NCBI RefSeq assembly: GCF_003254705.1
Contig: NZ_QFYR01000002.1
Coordinates: 186,001-250,000 of the forward strand
Source: Phenylobacterium deserti
Lineage (GTDB): Bacteria; Pseudomonadota; Alphaproteobacteria; Caulobacterales; Caulobacteraceae
Length of the DNA stretch: 64,000 nt
Reading direction: 5' to 3'
Part shown: positions 34,502 to 42,761 of the stretch, piece after piece
How positions within the stretch are numbered: position 1 is the stretch's first letter
Layout of the letters: every line of letters begins with the position of its first letter
The notes under the pieces: model-generated
What the model was told of the DNA's origin: nothing
What the model saw: the letters and a program-made list of their open reading frames with translations, nothing else
The model's database searches: none
Translations under genes and position numbers: made by a program

Positions 34502-36997
34502 ATGACGAGCTTCTTTTCGTGCGGCGGGCTCCTCCGTCGCAGCCTTCTGGCCTGCTGCGCGGGCGCGGCGCTGATGACGGCCCACGCCGCTGCCGCGCAG
34601 GGCGCTGAACGGCCCGGGCCGATCGCCATCGACAGCCAGCCCCTGGGTTCGGCTTTGACCGCCCTGGCCCGCCAGGCTGACGTCCAGGTGCTGTTTGCGC
34701 CCTCGCTGGTGCGGGGACGGCAGGCGGGCCGTGTGTCCGGGAACTTCGAACCGCGCGAGGCGCTGCGCCAGCTCCTGGTCGGAACCGGGCTGAGGGCCAC
34801 GCCGACGGGCGAGCGCACCTACACCATCACCGCAGAGACCGCCGCCGCACCCTCCGTGATGGAGGAGCTGGTGGTGACCGCCCAGAAGCGCGCCGCGGCC
34901 ATCGAGGATGTGCCGGTGGCCGTCGCCGTGGTCGACGGCGAGGACGCCACGCGCCGCAACATCACCAGCGTCACCGACCTCGTGGACGAGGTGGCGGGCC
35001 TTTCGGTGAATTATGCGTTCGGCGGCACCAACTACGGCTTGATCAGCATTCGCGGGATCGGCGGAGCCGACGACTACAAGCCAAACGGCAACCCGTCGGT
35101 GGCGCTTCACGTGGACGGCGTCTACCAGACGTCCAACGCCTACCTCGGCATGCCGCTCTTCGACCTCGAACGGATCGAGATCCTGAAAGGGCCGCAGGGA
35201 ACCCTCTACGGCCGCAACACCACGGCGGGCGTCATCAACGCCATCACCCGGGGACCGGGCGATCAGGTGGAGGGCCGCGCCCGGGCCGAGTACGGCAGCT
35301 ACGACTACGTGGCTTTCGAAGCGGCCGTCGGCGGCCCCGTGACCGATCGGGTGGGCCTGCGGCTCGCGGTGCTCGCGGAAGCCGGCGGCGGCTTCATGGA
35401 CGGGGCCGGGGCGGGCCTGCTGGCGGGCTTCCGCCCCTCCGTTCGCGGCGTGGTCCAGACCCAGGTTCCGCCGCTCGTGAACCCCGGCCGCCGCGAGGGC
35501 TTCGGCGACAAGAACCTCGTCGCCGGGCGTGGAACCCTTTCGGTGGCCTTCGCGCCCGAGACCGAGCTCACCTTGAAGCTGTTCGGCAGCCGCGACCGCG
35601 GCGACACGCGCCAGTATGACCGCATCGCGCGCAGCCTGGACGCCACCCTCGCCAACGCCGGCGAGAACGCCGACCCCTACGAGTTCTACTCGGTCGCCTA
35701 TCCGAGCCATGAGATCGACATCTACGGCGGCTCCGCGATGCTGGAGCACCGCGTCCGCGAGAACCTGAACTTCACGGCGGTGGGCGGCTGGCAGGGCTCC
35801 CAACGGGCCGTCCAGGGCAACGGCGACGGCTCGCCCTATCCCGCCTCGCAGTTCGACGCCGACGAGACGCTCAGCCAGGCTTCGCTGGAGCTTCGTCTGA
35901 GCGATGAGACGGGCGGCCGTCTCGACTGGCTGGTGGGTGGCTTCTTTGTCCGCGACGAGGTGGACTTCGACACCAACTGGATCAGCTATTCCGCCCTGAC
36001 GATCTACGACAACCTGCATCAGCAGGAGCGCGACAGCCTCGCCGCTTTCGGTCAGGCGGACTACCGGCTGACCTCGCGGCTGCAACTGTCCGCCGGCCTG
36101 CGCTACACCCGCGACACGGCGAGCTACCGGGGTCGGAACGTGGACCGGAACCCCTGGGGCATCAGCACCTTCACCACGACCTTCGCCACCACCAATCCCT
36201 TCGTCTGGGACGAGGATTTCGAGGACGACAACGTCTCCGGCCGCCTCACGCTGAAGTACGACGTGACGTCGGACCTGAACGTCTTCGTGTCGGCGGGCAC
36301 GGGCTATCGCGGCGGGGGCTTCGACGGCACCTCGATCTTCACGGTCGCCGAGACCCAGCCGTTCGCGTCCGAGACGGTGGACGCCTACGAGGCGGGCCTG
36401 CGGTGGACCACCTCGCGCCTGCGGGTTTCGCTCGACGCGTTCCGGTACCGGTTCAAGGAGCTGCAGGCCACCACCCGGCTGTCCAACGACACCAACGGGC
36501 GGGCCAACGTGGGCCGTGCGCGCAGCGACGGCGCCGAAATCACCATCGGGGCCGAACTGTTCCGCACCGGGCGTCAGAGCTTCTACCTCGACGCAAGCGC
36601 GACCTTCCTCGACACCGAGGTGCTGTCCTTCAGCTCGAACCGCGTGGCGGAGGTTTTGCAGACCGTCGGCGATCCCCTGCCGGGCGCCCCCGACGTGTCG
36701 GCCACCTTGGCCCTCAACCACCACCTGGAGTTGGCCGGCGATTGGCGGCTCGACAGCCGGCTGGGGGTCACCCACCACGGCGAGGAGTCGAACCGCTTGA
36801 ACGCCAGTCCGGGCAACACGGCGCCGGCCTATACCCTGGTGAATGCCCGGGTGGAGCTGACCGCGCCCGGAGACTGGTCGCTCTACGCCTATGGCCGCAA
36901 CATCACCGACGAGGTGTACTTTCCGGAGCTGAACGGCGCGGCTCGCCTGGTCGGCGCGCCGGCGACCTATGGCGTGGGCGCCCGGTTCGCGTTCTAA
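34502..36997 (+). CDS. TonB-dependent receptor with STN signalling domain
   Basis: 831 residues. After the signal peptide (..ALMTAHAAAAQG), the STN domain spans about 38-115 (IDSQPLGSALTALARQADVQVLFAPSLV). The plug then follows (MEELVVTAQKRAAAIEDVPVAVAVVDGEDA..VDGVYQTSNAYLGMPLFDLERIEILKGPQGTLYGRNTTAGVIN) and a barrel ending ATYGVGARFAF. The STN domain marks it as a transducer that signals to the FecR/sigma pair just upstream. The plug motif is that of the broad non-siderophore group. A PhoD-type phosphatase gene is next. Confidence 0.94.
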   Translation: MTSFFSCGGLLRRSLLACCAGAALMTAHAAAAQGAERPGPIAIDSQPLGSALTALARQADVQVLFAPSLVRGRQAGRVSGNFEPREALRQLLVGTGLRATPTGERTYTITAETAAAPSVMEELVVTAQKRAAAIEDVPVAVAVVDGEDATRRNITSVTDLVDEVAGLSVNYAFGGTNYGLISIRGIGGADDYKPNGNPSVALHVDGVYQTSNAYLGMPLFDLERIEILKGPQGTLYGRNTTAGVINAITRGPGDQVEGRARAEYGSYDYVAFEAAVGGPVTDRVGLRLAVLAEAGGGFMDGAGAGLLAGFRPSVRGVVQTQVPPLVNPGRREGFGDKNLVAGRGTLSVAFAPETELTLKLFGSRDRGDTRQYDRIARSLDATLANAGENADPYEFYSVAYPSHEIDIYGGSAMLEHRVRENLNFTAVGGWQGSQRAVQGNGDGSPYPASQFDADETLSQASLELRLSDETGGRLDWLVGGFFVRDEVDFDTNWISYSALTIYDNLHQQERDSLAAFGQADYRLTSRLQLSAGLRYTRDTASYRGRNVDRNPWGISTFTTTFATTNPFVWDEDFEDDNVSGRLTLKYDVTSDLNVFVSAGTGYRGGGFDGTSIFTVAETQPFASETVDAYEAGLRWTTSRLRVSLDAFRYRFKELQATTRLSNDTNGRANVGRARSDGAEITIGAELFRTGRQSFYLDASATFLDTEVLSFSSNRVAEVLQTVGDPLPGAPDVSATLALNHHLELAGDWRLDSRLGVTHHGEESNRLNASPGNTAPAYTLVNARVELTAPGDWSLYAYGRNITDEVYFPELNGAARLVGAPATYGVGARFAF

Positions 36998-37047
36998 ACC
37001 CACCAGCGGCGGCCTGCCTCAGGCGGGCCGTCGCAGGGAGACGCAGC

Positions 37048-38460
37048 ATGGCCCTTCGCCGACGAACCCTCATCGGATCCGCCCTTGGCGCCGCCCTCCC
37101 GGGGGGCGCGGCGGGGCAGTCGAACATCGACTGGCGCGGCATCCCGCGGCTGATGCAAGGCCCGGTGCTGGGCCCTTGCGGACCCGACGAGGCGAGCATC
37201 TGGACGCGCAGCAGCGGCCCCTTCGCCACAGCGATCGAATTCGCCCCCGATCCGGGCTTCTCGGGGTCGCGGCGAACCACCCCGCGCACCGCCCGAAGGG
37301 GCGAGGACTTCGTGCTCGTTCACCGGCTGGAGGGCCTGCAGCCGGCGACGACCTACCACTACCGGGTGCTGGTGGACGGCCGGCCCAACCCGGACGACGC
37401 GGGTCATGAGCCCTTCCGCCTGACCACCGCACCCGTCCTCCCGTCCCGATTCCGGTTGGCCTTCGGGTCGTGTGCGCGGCGGGCGCGCTACCCGGTGCAG
37501 CCCATATGGCGCGCCATCGAGGCGGCCCGTCCCGACCTTTTCGTATGGGCCGGCGATGCGGTCTACGCCGACACGCCCGAGCCCGAGATCCTCGCGGAGG
37601 AGTACCGCCGCCAACGCGACCTGCCGGAGATCCGCCGGTTCATGGCCACCACGCCCCAGCTGGCGATCTGGGACGACCACGACTACGGCCTGAACGACCA
37701 CGACCGCCGCCACCCCGGCAAGGTGGAGGCGTTGAACACCTTCCGCCGCTACTGGCCCAATCCGGAGCTCGGCGTGCAGAATGCGCTGGGCGCGTTCTTC
37801 CGGTGGTCCTACGGCGGCGTGGACTTCTTTTTTCTCGACGTGCGCTTCCACCGCGATCCCAACGACCAGCCGGACGGGCCCAGCAAGACGATGCTTGGCG
37901 CGGTGCAGCGGCGCTGGTTGTTGGACGGACTGGCGGCAAGCCGCGCGACCTTCAAGGTCTTGGTGTCCGGCTCCGGCTGGAACGACAGCAAACCGGAAGG
38001 CGCCGACTCCTGGGCCTCCTACACCTTTGAACGGGACTTGATCCTCAACGAGATCACCAGACGCGGGGTGACGGGCGTGCTGCTGCTGTCTGGCGACACT
38101 CACTATGGCGAGTTGAACTGCCTGCCGTGGTCGGAGCGCGGCGGCTACGATCTTTACGAGCTGGTGTCCTCGCCGCTCGCCCAGGACACCGTCGACCTCT
38201 ACCTCGCCGCGCGCCCCATACTGCGGGTGCGACAGGCGTTCTCGGGCGACGTGAACTTCGGCTTGTTAGACTTCGACCTTGCGCCGCCGGATCCCACCGT
38301 CGGGCTCGAACTGCGGGACGAAGGGGGTCATGCCGTGTGGCCGCCTGTTCAGCTGCGTGCGTCGGAGCTCACTCCGGGCCGTAAGACCTGGCCCCAGAAG
38401 ATCGACGCTCTTTCGCGCGAGCGCTGGAACCGCGCCCAAGCTGGACGCGCCTATTATTGA
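37048..38460 (+). CDS. PhoD-family alkaline phosphatase/phosphodiesterase
   Basis: 470 residues from ATG 37048 (CAGGGAG upstream). The N-terminus LRRRTLIGSALGAAL is a twin-arginine-type signal, as usual for PhoD. An Fe/Ca-binding metallophosphatase domain follows: RLAFGSCARRARYPVQP, FVWAGDAVYAD, AIWDDHDYGLND and LLLSGDTHYGE hold the metal ligands. It releases phosphate from phosphomono- or diesters in the periplasm. It lies 50 nt behind the STN receptor, with a weak 9-bp hairpin (37010-37030) between them, and is probably co-regulated. Confidence 0.9.
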   Translation: MALRRRTLIGSALGAALPGGAAGQSNIDWRGIPRLMQGPVLGPCGPDEASIWTRSSGPFATAIEFAPDPGFSGSRRTTPRTARRGEDFVLVHRLEGLQPATTYHYRVLVDGRPNPDDAGHEPFRLTTAPVLPSRFRLAFGSCARRARYPVQPIWRAIEAARPDLFVWAGDAVYADTPEPEILAEEYRRQRDLPEIRRFMATTPQLAIWDDHDYGLNDHDRRHPGKVEALNTFRRYWPNPELGVQNALGAFFRWSYGGVDFFFLDVRFHRDPNDQPDGPSKTMLGAVQRRWLLDGLAASRATFKVLVSGSGWNDSKPEGADSWASYTFERDLILNEITRRGVTGVLLLSGDTHYGELNCLPWSERGGYDLYELVSSPLAQDTVDLYLAARPILRVRQAFSGDVNFGLLDFDLAPPDPTVGLELRDEGGHAVWPPVQLRASELTPGRKTWPQKIDALSRERWNRAQAGRAYY

Positions 38461-38630
38461 GCTTTGTTCGGATGTGGCTTCCCGAAACAGCAGCCTCTGC
38501 GTCTGCGCGCAGAGAGGCAGAGCACTGTCCAGGTTGTGCATTGTAATCTTTGAGATGCTCGCCAAACGGCTGCCAGGGCCTACACCGCCACGGCGGCACC
38601 GAGGGGAGAGACTCAGCCTGAAGTGCACCC

Positions 38631-38680
38631 AGATGTCCGCTCTGGGTGTCGAGCGGACTTTCGGAATGTCCGCTTACCGG
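38631..38680 (+). repeat. paired-core intergenic repeat, copy 6 (33-nt spacing)
   Basis: Cores GATGTCCGC (38632) and GAATGTCCGC (38665 frame) are 33 nt apart. The first half is an imperfect palindrome ATGTCCGCT-N10-AGCGGACTT. It lies next to the truncated end of the frameshifted arsH, in the 233-nt spacer 38461-38693. Confidence 0.75.
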
Positions 38681-38693
38681 ATGATACGGGCGT

Positions 38694-39421
38694 CTACCTT
38701 GTCTCGTGCTCCATCGCGGCCGCCGCCAGATCTGCGCCGTGGGGCAGACGGCCGTCAGCTTTCCGTTCGCTATAGCGGTCGACCAGGTAGTCAGAACGGT
38801 CCCGCGTCAGCAGGGTAAACTTGTAGAGTTCCTCCATCACGTCCACGACGCGGTTGTAGTAGGCGGAGGGCTTCATGCGACCGTCCCGCTCGAACTCCTG
38901 AACGCCTTGGCGACGGAGGACTGGTTCGGGATCGTGATCATCCGCATCCAGCGGCCGAGAAGGCGCAGGGTGTTCACGGCGTTGAACGACTGCGAACCTC
39001 CACTGACCTGCATGACCGCGAGCGTGCGTCCCTGGGTTGGGCGCACGCTACCGACTTCCAGCGGAATCCAGTCGATCTGCGCCTTCATGATGCCGGTGAT
39101 GGCCCCGTGGCGCTCGGGGCTGCACCAGACCTGGCCTTCCGACCACATCGAGAGCGCTCGCAGTTCCTGCACTTTCGGATGATCCGGCGAGACGGAGTCC
39201 GGCAGCGGCAGGTCGCGCGGATCGAAAATGCGGGTCTCGGCGCCGAGGCGTTGCAGGATGCGCGCCGCCTCCTCGGTCAACAGGCGGCTGTAGGACCGTT
39301 CCCGCAGCGAACCGTAGAGCAGCAGGATGCGCGGCGGATGCGTCGAGATCCTCGGCGGCGCAAGCTTCTCCAGCGTCGGCGTGTCGAGGTACTGCGCCTC
39401 AAGGGCGGGAAAGTCGGTCAT
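38694..39421 (-). pseudogene. arsH: arsH, NADPH-dependent FMN reductase of arsenic resistance, frameshifted
   Basis: The main frame (39421 to 38873, 182 residues) is unmistakable Ars[54 protein letters not shown] and [22 protein letters not shown]. It then ends in nonsense and a stop. The missing C-terminus ([46 protein letters not shown]) is intact in the next frame down to 38694. Loss of one base in the TTCAGGAG stretch (about 38897-38903) explains this. Intact ArsH oxidises trivalent organoarsenicals. The change may be real or a sequence error. It is divergent from arsR. Confidence 0.88.
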
Positions 39422-39477
39422 CGGCGCACCTCACGCAGCGACTTTAGTCTGTCGCATTGTTCCTGTATTGTCGAAAT
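39422..39477. promoter_or_regulatory. divergent arsH/arsR promoter
   Basis: This 56-nt spacer contains ATTGTTCCTGTATTGTCGAAAT just before the arsR start. TTGTCGAA resembles a half-site of ArsR-type operators, with no clean inverted partner. ArsR bound here would control both directions. Confidence 0.4.
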
Positions 39478-39831
39478 ATGGAAACCAAGTCCGCCGTCGC
39501 AAGCCTCGGCGCTCTGGCGCACGAAGGCCGGCTCTCGACCTTCCGCCTGCTCGTTCAGGCGGGCCCGCAAGGCCTGGCTGCGGGCGAGATCGCCCGGCGC
39601 TTGGGCGTGCTGCCGAACACCCTCTCCGCCAGCCTCAACGTGTTGAGCCATGCCGGCCTGATCGAGCCACGCCGCCAAGGCCGGTCGATCATCTACACGG
39701 CGCGATACGACGCGATGCGCGAGCTGCTCGCCTTCCTGATGGAAGACTGCTGCAGCGGCTCGCCGGAGATCTGTGCGCCGCTCGCCGCCATCGCCAGCCA
39801 GGCGTGCTCAGCGGAAGGCGCCTGCGCCTGA
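39478..39831 (+). CDS. arsR: ArsR-family arsenic-responsive repressor
   Basis: 117 residues from ATG 39478; a longer in-frame start at 39457 lies in the promoter. The winged helix reads ALAHEGRLSTFRLLVQAGPQGLAAGEIARRLGVLPNTLSASLNVLSHAGLI. The cysteines in EDCCSGSPEIC near the C-terminus are the likely As(III)-sensing site, as in the C-terminal-cysteine ArsR subgroup. Its TGA overlaps the next ATG (TGATG), so expression is coupled to acr3. Confidence 0.93.
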   Translation: METKSAVASLGALAHEGRLSTFRLLVQAGPQGLAAGEIARRLGVLPNTLSASLNVLSHAGLIEPRRQGRSIIYTARYDAMRELLAFLMEDCCSGSPEICAPLAAIASQACSAEGACA

Positions 39832-40943
39832 TGAGTCTCGTTCCTCCCGCGCCGGCCGCTGGTGCGAAAGCCATGTCCCGCTTCGAGCGCTTCCTCACCC
39901 TCTGGGTGGCGCTCTGCATCGTGGCAGGCGTCGGCTTGGGGCATCTGTTCCCGGCTGTGTTCCAGGCCATTGGCTCCGCCGAGCTCGCCAAGGTGAACCT
40001 GCCGGTGGCGGTGCTCATCTGGCTGATGATCATCCCCATGCTCATGAAGGTCGACTTCGGCGCGATGCGCCAGGTCGGCCAGCACTGGCGCGGCATCGGC
40101 GTGACCTTGTTCGTGAACTGGGCGGTAAAGCCGTTCTCGATGGCGGCGCTGGGCGCCGTCTTCATCAGCGACCTGTTCCGGCCCTACCTCCCGGCTGGGG
40201 AAATCAACAGCTACATCGCCGGCCTGATCCTGCTGGCGGCCGCGCCCTGTACGGCCATGGTCTTCGTCTGGAGCAATCTCACCCGAGGCGAGCCGCACTT
40301 CACCCTCAGTCAGGTGGCGGTGAACGACGCCATCATGGTGGTCGCCTTCGCGCCCATCGTAGGCCTGCTGCTCGGGCTCTCCGCCATCACGGTGCCTTGG
40401 GAGACGCTGTTGCTGTCGGTGGGGCTCTACATCATCGCGCCGGTCGTGCTCGCCCAGCTGGTCCGTTCCACGCTGCTGAAGCGGGGCGGCGAGCCTGAGC
40501 TGCAACGCGTGCTCGGTCGGATCGGCCCGCTCTCCCTGACCGCACTGCTGGCGACGCTGGTGCTGCTGTTCGGCTTTCAGGGCGAACAGATCCTCGCCCA
40601 GCCGGCGATCATCGCCATGCTCGCGGTGCCGATCCTGATCCAGGTCTACGCCAACTCGGCCATCGCCTATCTGCTCAACCGCGCGACGGGTGAAGCGCAC
40701 TGCGTCGCCGGTCCCTCGGCCCTGATTGGCGCAAGCAACTTCTTCGAACTGGCGGTCGCCGCCGCGATCAGCCTGTTCGGCTTCTCGTCGGGCGCGGCCT
40801 TGGCGACGGTCGTGGGCGTGCTGATCGAGGTGCCGGTGATGCTGACCATCGTCGCGATCGTGAACCGGTCCAAAGGCTGGTACGAGCGCGACGCGGCCGT
40901 TCAACGGGTGGCGGCGCGTTGCGCCCCGCCAATCACGAGGTGA
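39831..40943 (+). CDS. acr3: ACR3-family arsenite efflux permease
   Basis: 370 residues with ten predicted membrane segments. Diagnostic ACR3 segments are LPVAVLIWLMIIPMLMKVDF, LLAAAPCTAMVFVWS (conserved Cys), GASNFFELAVAAAISLFG and GVLIEVPVML. It exports As(OH)3 using the proton gradient. It is translationally coupled to arsR and followed within 6 nt by arsC. Confidence 0.95.
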   Translation: MSLVPPAPAAGAKAMSRFERFLTLWVALCIVAGVGLGHLFPAVFQAIGSAELAKVNLPVAVLIWLMIIPMLMKVDFGAMRQVGQHWRGIGVTLFVNWAVKPFSMAALGAVFISDLFRPYLPAGEINSYIAGLILLAAAPCTAMVFVWSNLTRGEPHFTLSQVAVNDAIMVVAFAPIVGLLLGLSAITVPWETLLLSVGLYIIAPVVLAQLVRSTLLKRGGEPELQRVLGRIGPLSLTALLATLVLLFGFQGEQILAQPAIIAMLAVPILIQVYANSAIAYLLNRATGEAHCVAGPSALIGASNFFELAVAAAISLFGFSSGAALATVVGVLIEVPVMLTIVAIVNRSKGWYERDAAVQRVAARCAPPITR

Positions 40944-40948
40944 ACTGC

Positions 40949-41356
40949 ATGTCCGACTTCCCGATCACCATCTTCCACAACCCGGCCTGTGGCACGTCGC
41001 GCAACACGGTCGCCATGGTGAAGGCCGCCGGCTACCAGCCTGAGGTCGTTCAGTACCTTCAGGCCGGCTGGACCAAGCCTCAGCTGCAGGAGTTGCTGAA
41101 CGCTATGGGCGCGAGGCCCCGCGACATCCTGCGCGAGAAGGGCACGCCGGCCGCCGAACTCGGCCTGCTCGATCCGAGCGTTAGCGACGACACGATCCTC
41201 GACGCCATGACCCAGCAGCCGATCCTGGTGAATCGGCCGATCGTGGTGACGCCCAAGGGCGTGAGGCTCTGCCGCCCCTCCGAGGCGGTGCTGGACCTGC
41301 TGGAGCGCAGACCCGCCAGCTTCACCAAAGAGGACGGCGAAGGGGTCCGACTCTAG
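40949..41356 (+). CDS. arsC: glutaredoxin-dependent arsenate reductase
   Basis: 135 residues from ATG 40949 (ACGAGG upstream). The active site HNPACGTSRN places the catalytic Cys at 14. EKGTPAAELGLLD and the LVNRPIVVTPKG element with the conserved Arg residues follow. It reduces arsenate to arsenite for ACR3 export using glutathione/glutaredoxin. Last gene of arsR-acr3-arsC. Confidence 0.95.
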   Translation: MSDFPITIFHNPACGTSRNTVAMVKAAGYQPEVVQYLQAGWTKPQLQELLNAMGARPRDILREKGTPAAELGLLDPSVSDDTILDAMTQQPILVNRPIVVTPKGVRLCRPSEAVLDLLERRPASFTKEDGEGVRL

Positions 41357-41360
41357 CCCG

Positions 41361-41415
41361 CGATGTCGGCTTCTAGGCGGGAGCCAAAGTCCGCTACCGA
41401 CCCATGGCGGACCTT
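41361..41415 (+). repeat. paired-core intergenic repeat, copy 7 (24-nt spacing)
   Basis: Cores GATGTCGGC (41362) and AAAGTCCGC (41386) are 24 nt apart. The second half is palindromic, AAGTCCGC-N12-GCGGACCTT. It lies 5 nt after the arsC stop. Confidence 0.75.
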
Positions 41416-41438
41416 CGCGGTACGGCTTCCATCGTGGG

Positions 41439-41582
41439 ATGAACGATCTGCTCGCCGACGCGCAGCGGCTTCTGGCCGAAACGGGAGCTACAGGCGGTAG
41501 CGGTCTGGTGGCTGCGCTGGAGCGCCTGCGAACGGGGCCGGGCCCTGTACGCGGTCACCACCCCTCGAGCGACAGGTGGTGA
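41439..41582 (+). CDS. possible small protein
   Basis: A 47-residue frame (MNDLLADAQRLLAETGATGG..) follows GTGGG but has no good ribosome site. The N-terminal half would form an amphipathic helix and the end is low in complexity. No family recognised. It may be chance or a remnant. Confidence 0.2.
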   Translation: MNDLLADAQRLLAETGATGGSGLVAALERLRTGPGPVRGHHPSSDRW

Positions 41583-41599
41583 CGCGTTGGCCCTACGGC

Positions 41600-41881
41600 T
41601 CAGCGGTTTGGGCCGCCTCGATTTCCTGGGTTGCCGGGGCCGGTGCCGGGACCGTCGTTCATCGGCGGGTTGCCTGGCGGCTGCGGGTCGGGGCCGTTGC
41701 CGACGCCGTTGTTGCCCCGGACGATGCCGCCGCCGCCCGAAGCGGCGATCGCTGGCGAGCTCATGCTGGTGGACAGCAGCGCGGTCATGGCTGGCGGCAC
41801 GATCACGGCAAGCTTGCCAGCTGTGGACAGGAATGCGCGGCGATCCGCCGTCGCATCTGCGAGTTGTTTCTCAATATTCAT
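41600..41881 (-). CDS. small exported Gly/Asn/Pro-rich protein
   Basis: 93 residues from ATG 41881. ATADRRAFLSTAGKLAVIVPPAMTALLSTSMSSPAIA is an RR-type export signal. The mature part is only a repetitive tail rich in G, N and P (GNNGVGNGPDPQPPGNPP..GPGNPGNRGG). Proteins of this shape are common in Caulobacterales and Sphingomonadales as uncharacterised genes. The function is unknown. Confidence 0.7.
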   Translation of the reverse strand: MNIEKQLADATADRRAFLSTAGKLAVIVPPAMTALLSTSMSSPAIAASGGGGIVRGNNGVGNGPDPQPPGNPPMNDGPGTGPGNPGNRGGPNR

Positions 41882-41946
41882 CCCAAAACCCCAAACAGCG
41901 AAAACCACGGGGACCTGCAGTGTTCTCACAGTCCCGGCCGTCAACC

Positions 41947-42219
41947 TTAGGTGGGCTGGCGTTGTTCCTCGTGTGGGCGAAGGTTTATTGCAACCTCAGG
42001 CGAGGCCTGCCGCCGCAGGTAGATCTTGCGTCCGTTCATCAGGAACCGGCCATTGCGACCTCGTGGTGTCGCGGGAGGTTCGCTAAGCGCGACTAGATCG
42101 GCGAGAAGGCAGGCTTCACCGCGGCGAGCGTGGACATGCAGCTGATGACCCGTAACGGACGTTCCGCAGAGCAGGTCACCCACGTTGCACCGGTCGCGTT
42201 CAGAGATGGCCAGGGTCAC
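41947..42219 (-). CDS. doubtful hypothetical protein
   Basis: A 90-residue frame (MTLAISERDRCNVGDLLCGTSVTGHQ..) with balanced composition and no domain I recognise. RGRNGRFLMNGRKIYLRRQ could be a small beta segment. It is kept because it is the only plausible gene in this stretch. Confidence 0.3.
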   Translation of the reverse strand: MTLAISERDRCNVGDLLCGTSVTGHQLHVHARRGEACLLADLVALSEPPATPRGRNGRFLMNGRKIYLRRQASPEVAINLRPHEEQRQPT

Positions 42220-42322
42220 GGGCGAACCTCTATACCGAGCGCCTTCGGCGGAGGATCGTCGAACGCCCGCTAACCACCCATAGACGTCCGCAGGGCAGGT
42301 GAGGGCGGCCGAACGGGCGCTT

Positions 42323-42376
42323 GAAGGTCCGCTTTTGGAAGAGACGCTAATATCTGCTTCTGGCGCTTAGCCGCTG
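42323..42376 (+). repeat. paired-core intergenic repeat, copy 8 (25-nt spacing)
   Basis: Cores AAGGTCCGC (42324) and AATATCTGC (42349) are 25 nt apart; the second continues TTCTGGCGCTTAGC. A further weak core (AGACGTCCGC) lies 41 nt upstream. Confidence 0.75.
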
Positions 42377-42761
42377 GTTGCTCCGGCCAGTCCCAGGATG
42401 GCGGCTGGCACGAGCAGATCCTCCGAACCGCCTAGGCTCAGGCCGATGTCGGACTCGGCTTCAGGCTCAAGTCTGGCGTCATCGAGAAGCCAGTCTATGA
42501 GCGTCAGCCGCTCGCTTGCTGGCTCGAGGGCGCCTCCGGGCGGTTCGCTGAGGAGGCGATCAAGCAGTTCGCCAAGCGGCTCCGCGAACCCGTTACGGCG
42601 GGCCGGCAAACCGAGGTGACTGCGGGAGCAATCGGCCCCCGCCGACCGGAGCCGACGCCGGTGTTGCGTTCTCAGTTCGGAGGCCACCTGGAGCCTGCCT
42701 TGCTTGTGTTGCGGGAAGCGCTTGCCGTCGGGACGGGCTGTCGCGCCATCTTGCGCGGGTC
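42377..42761. other. 385-nt region without a convincing gene, possible plus-strand remnant
   Basis: A plus-strand frame is open from about 42440 to 42876 and reads sensibly in part (SGVIEKPVYERQPLACWLEGASGRFAEEAIKQFAKRLREPV), but it has no start codon and fades out. It may be the end of a broken gene of unknown family. The opposite-strand frame is compositional noise. Confidence 0.3.

Noticed and set aside
34472..37003. 843-codon minus-strand frame opposite the STN receptor
   Set aside because: Same reason; the receptor on the plus strand is complete.
37010..37030. Hairpin between the STN receptor and PhoD genes as terminator
   Set aside because: 9-bp stem with a wobble pair and no T-run; too weak to separate two probably co-transcribed genes, so only mentioned with PhoD.
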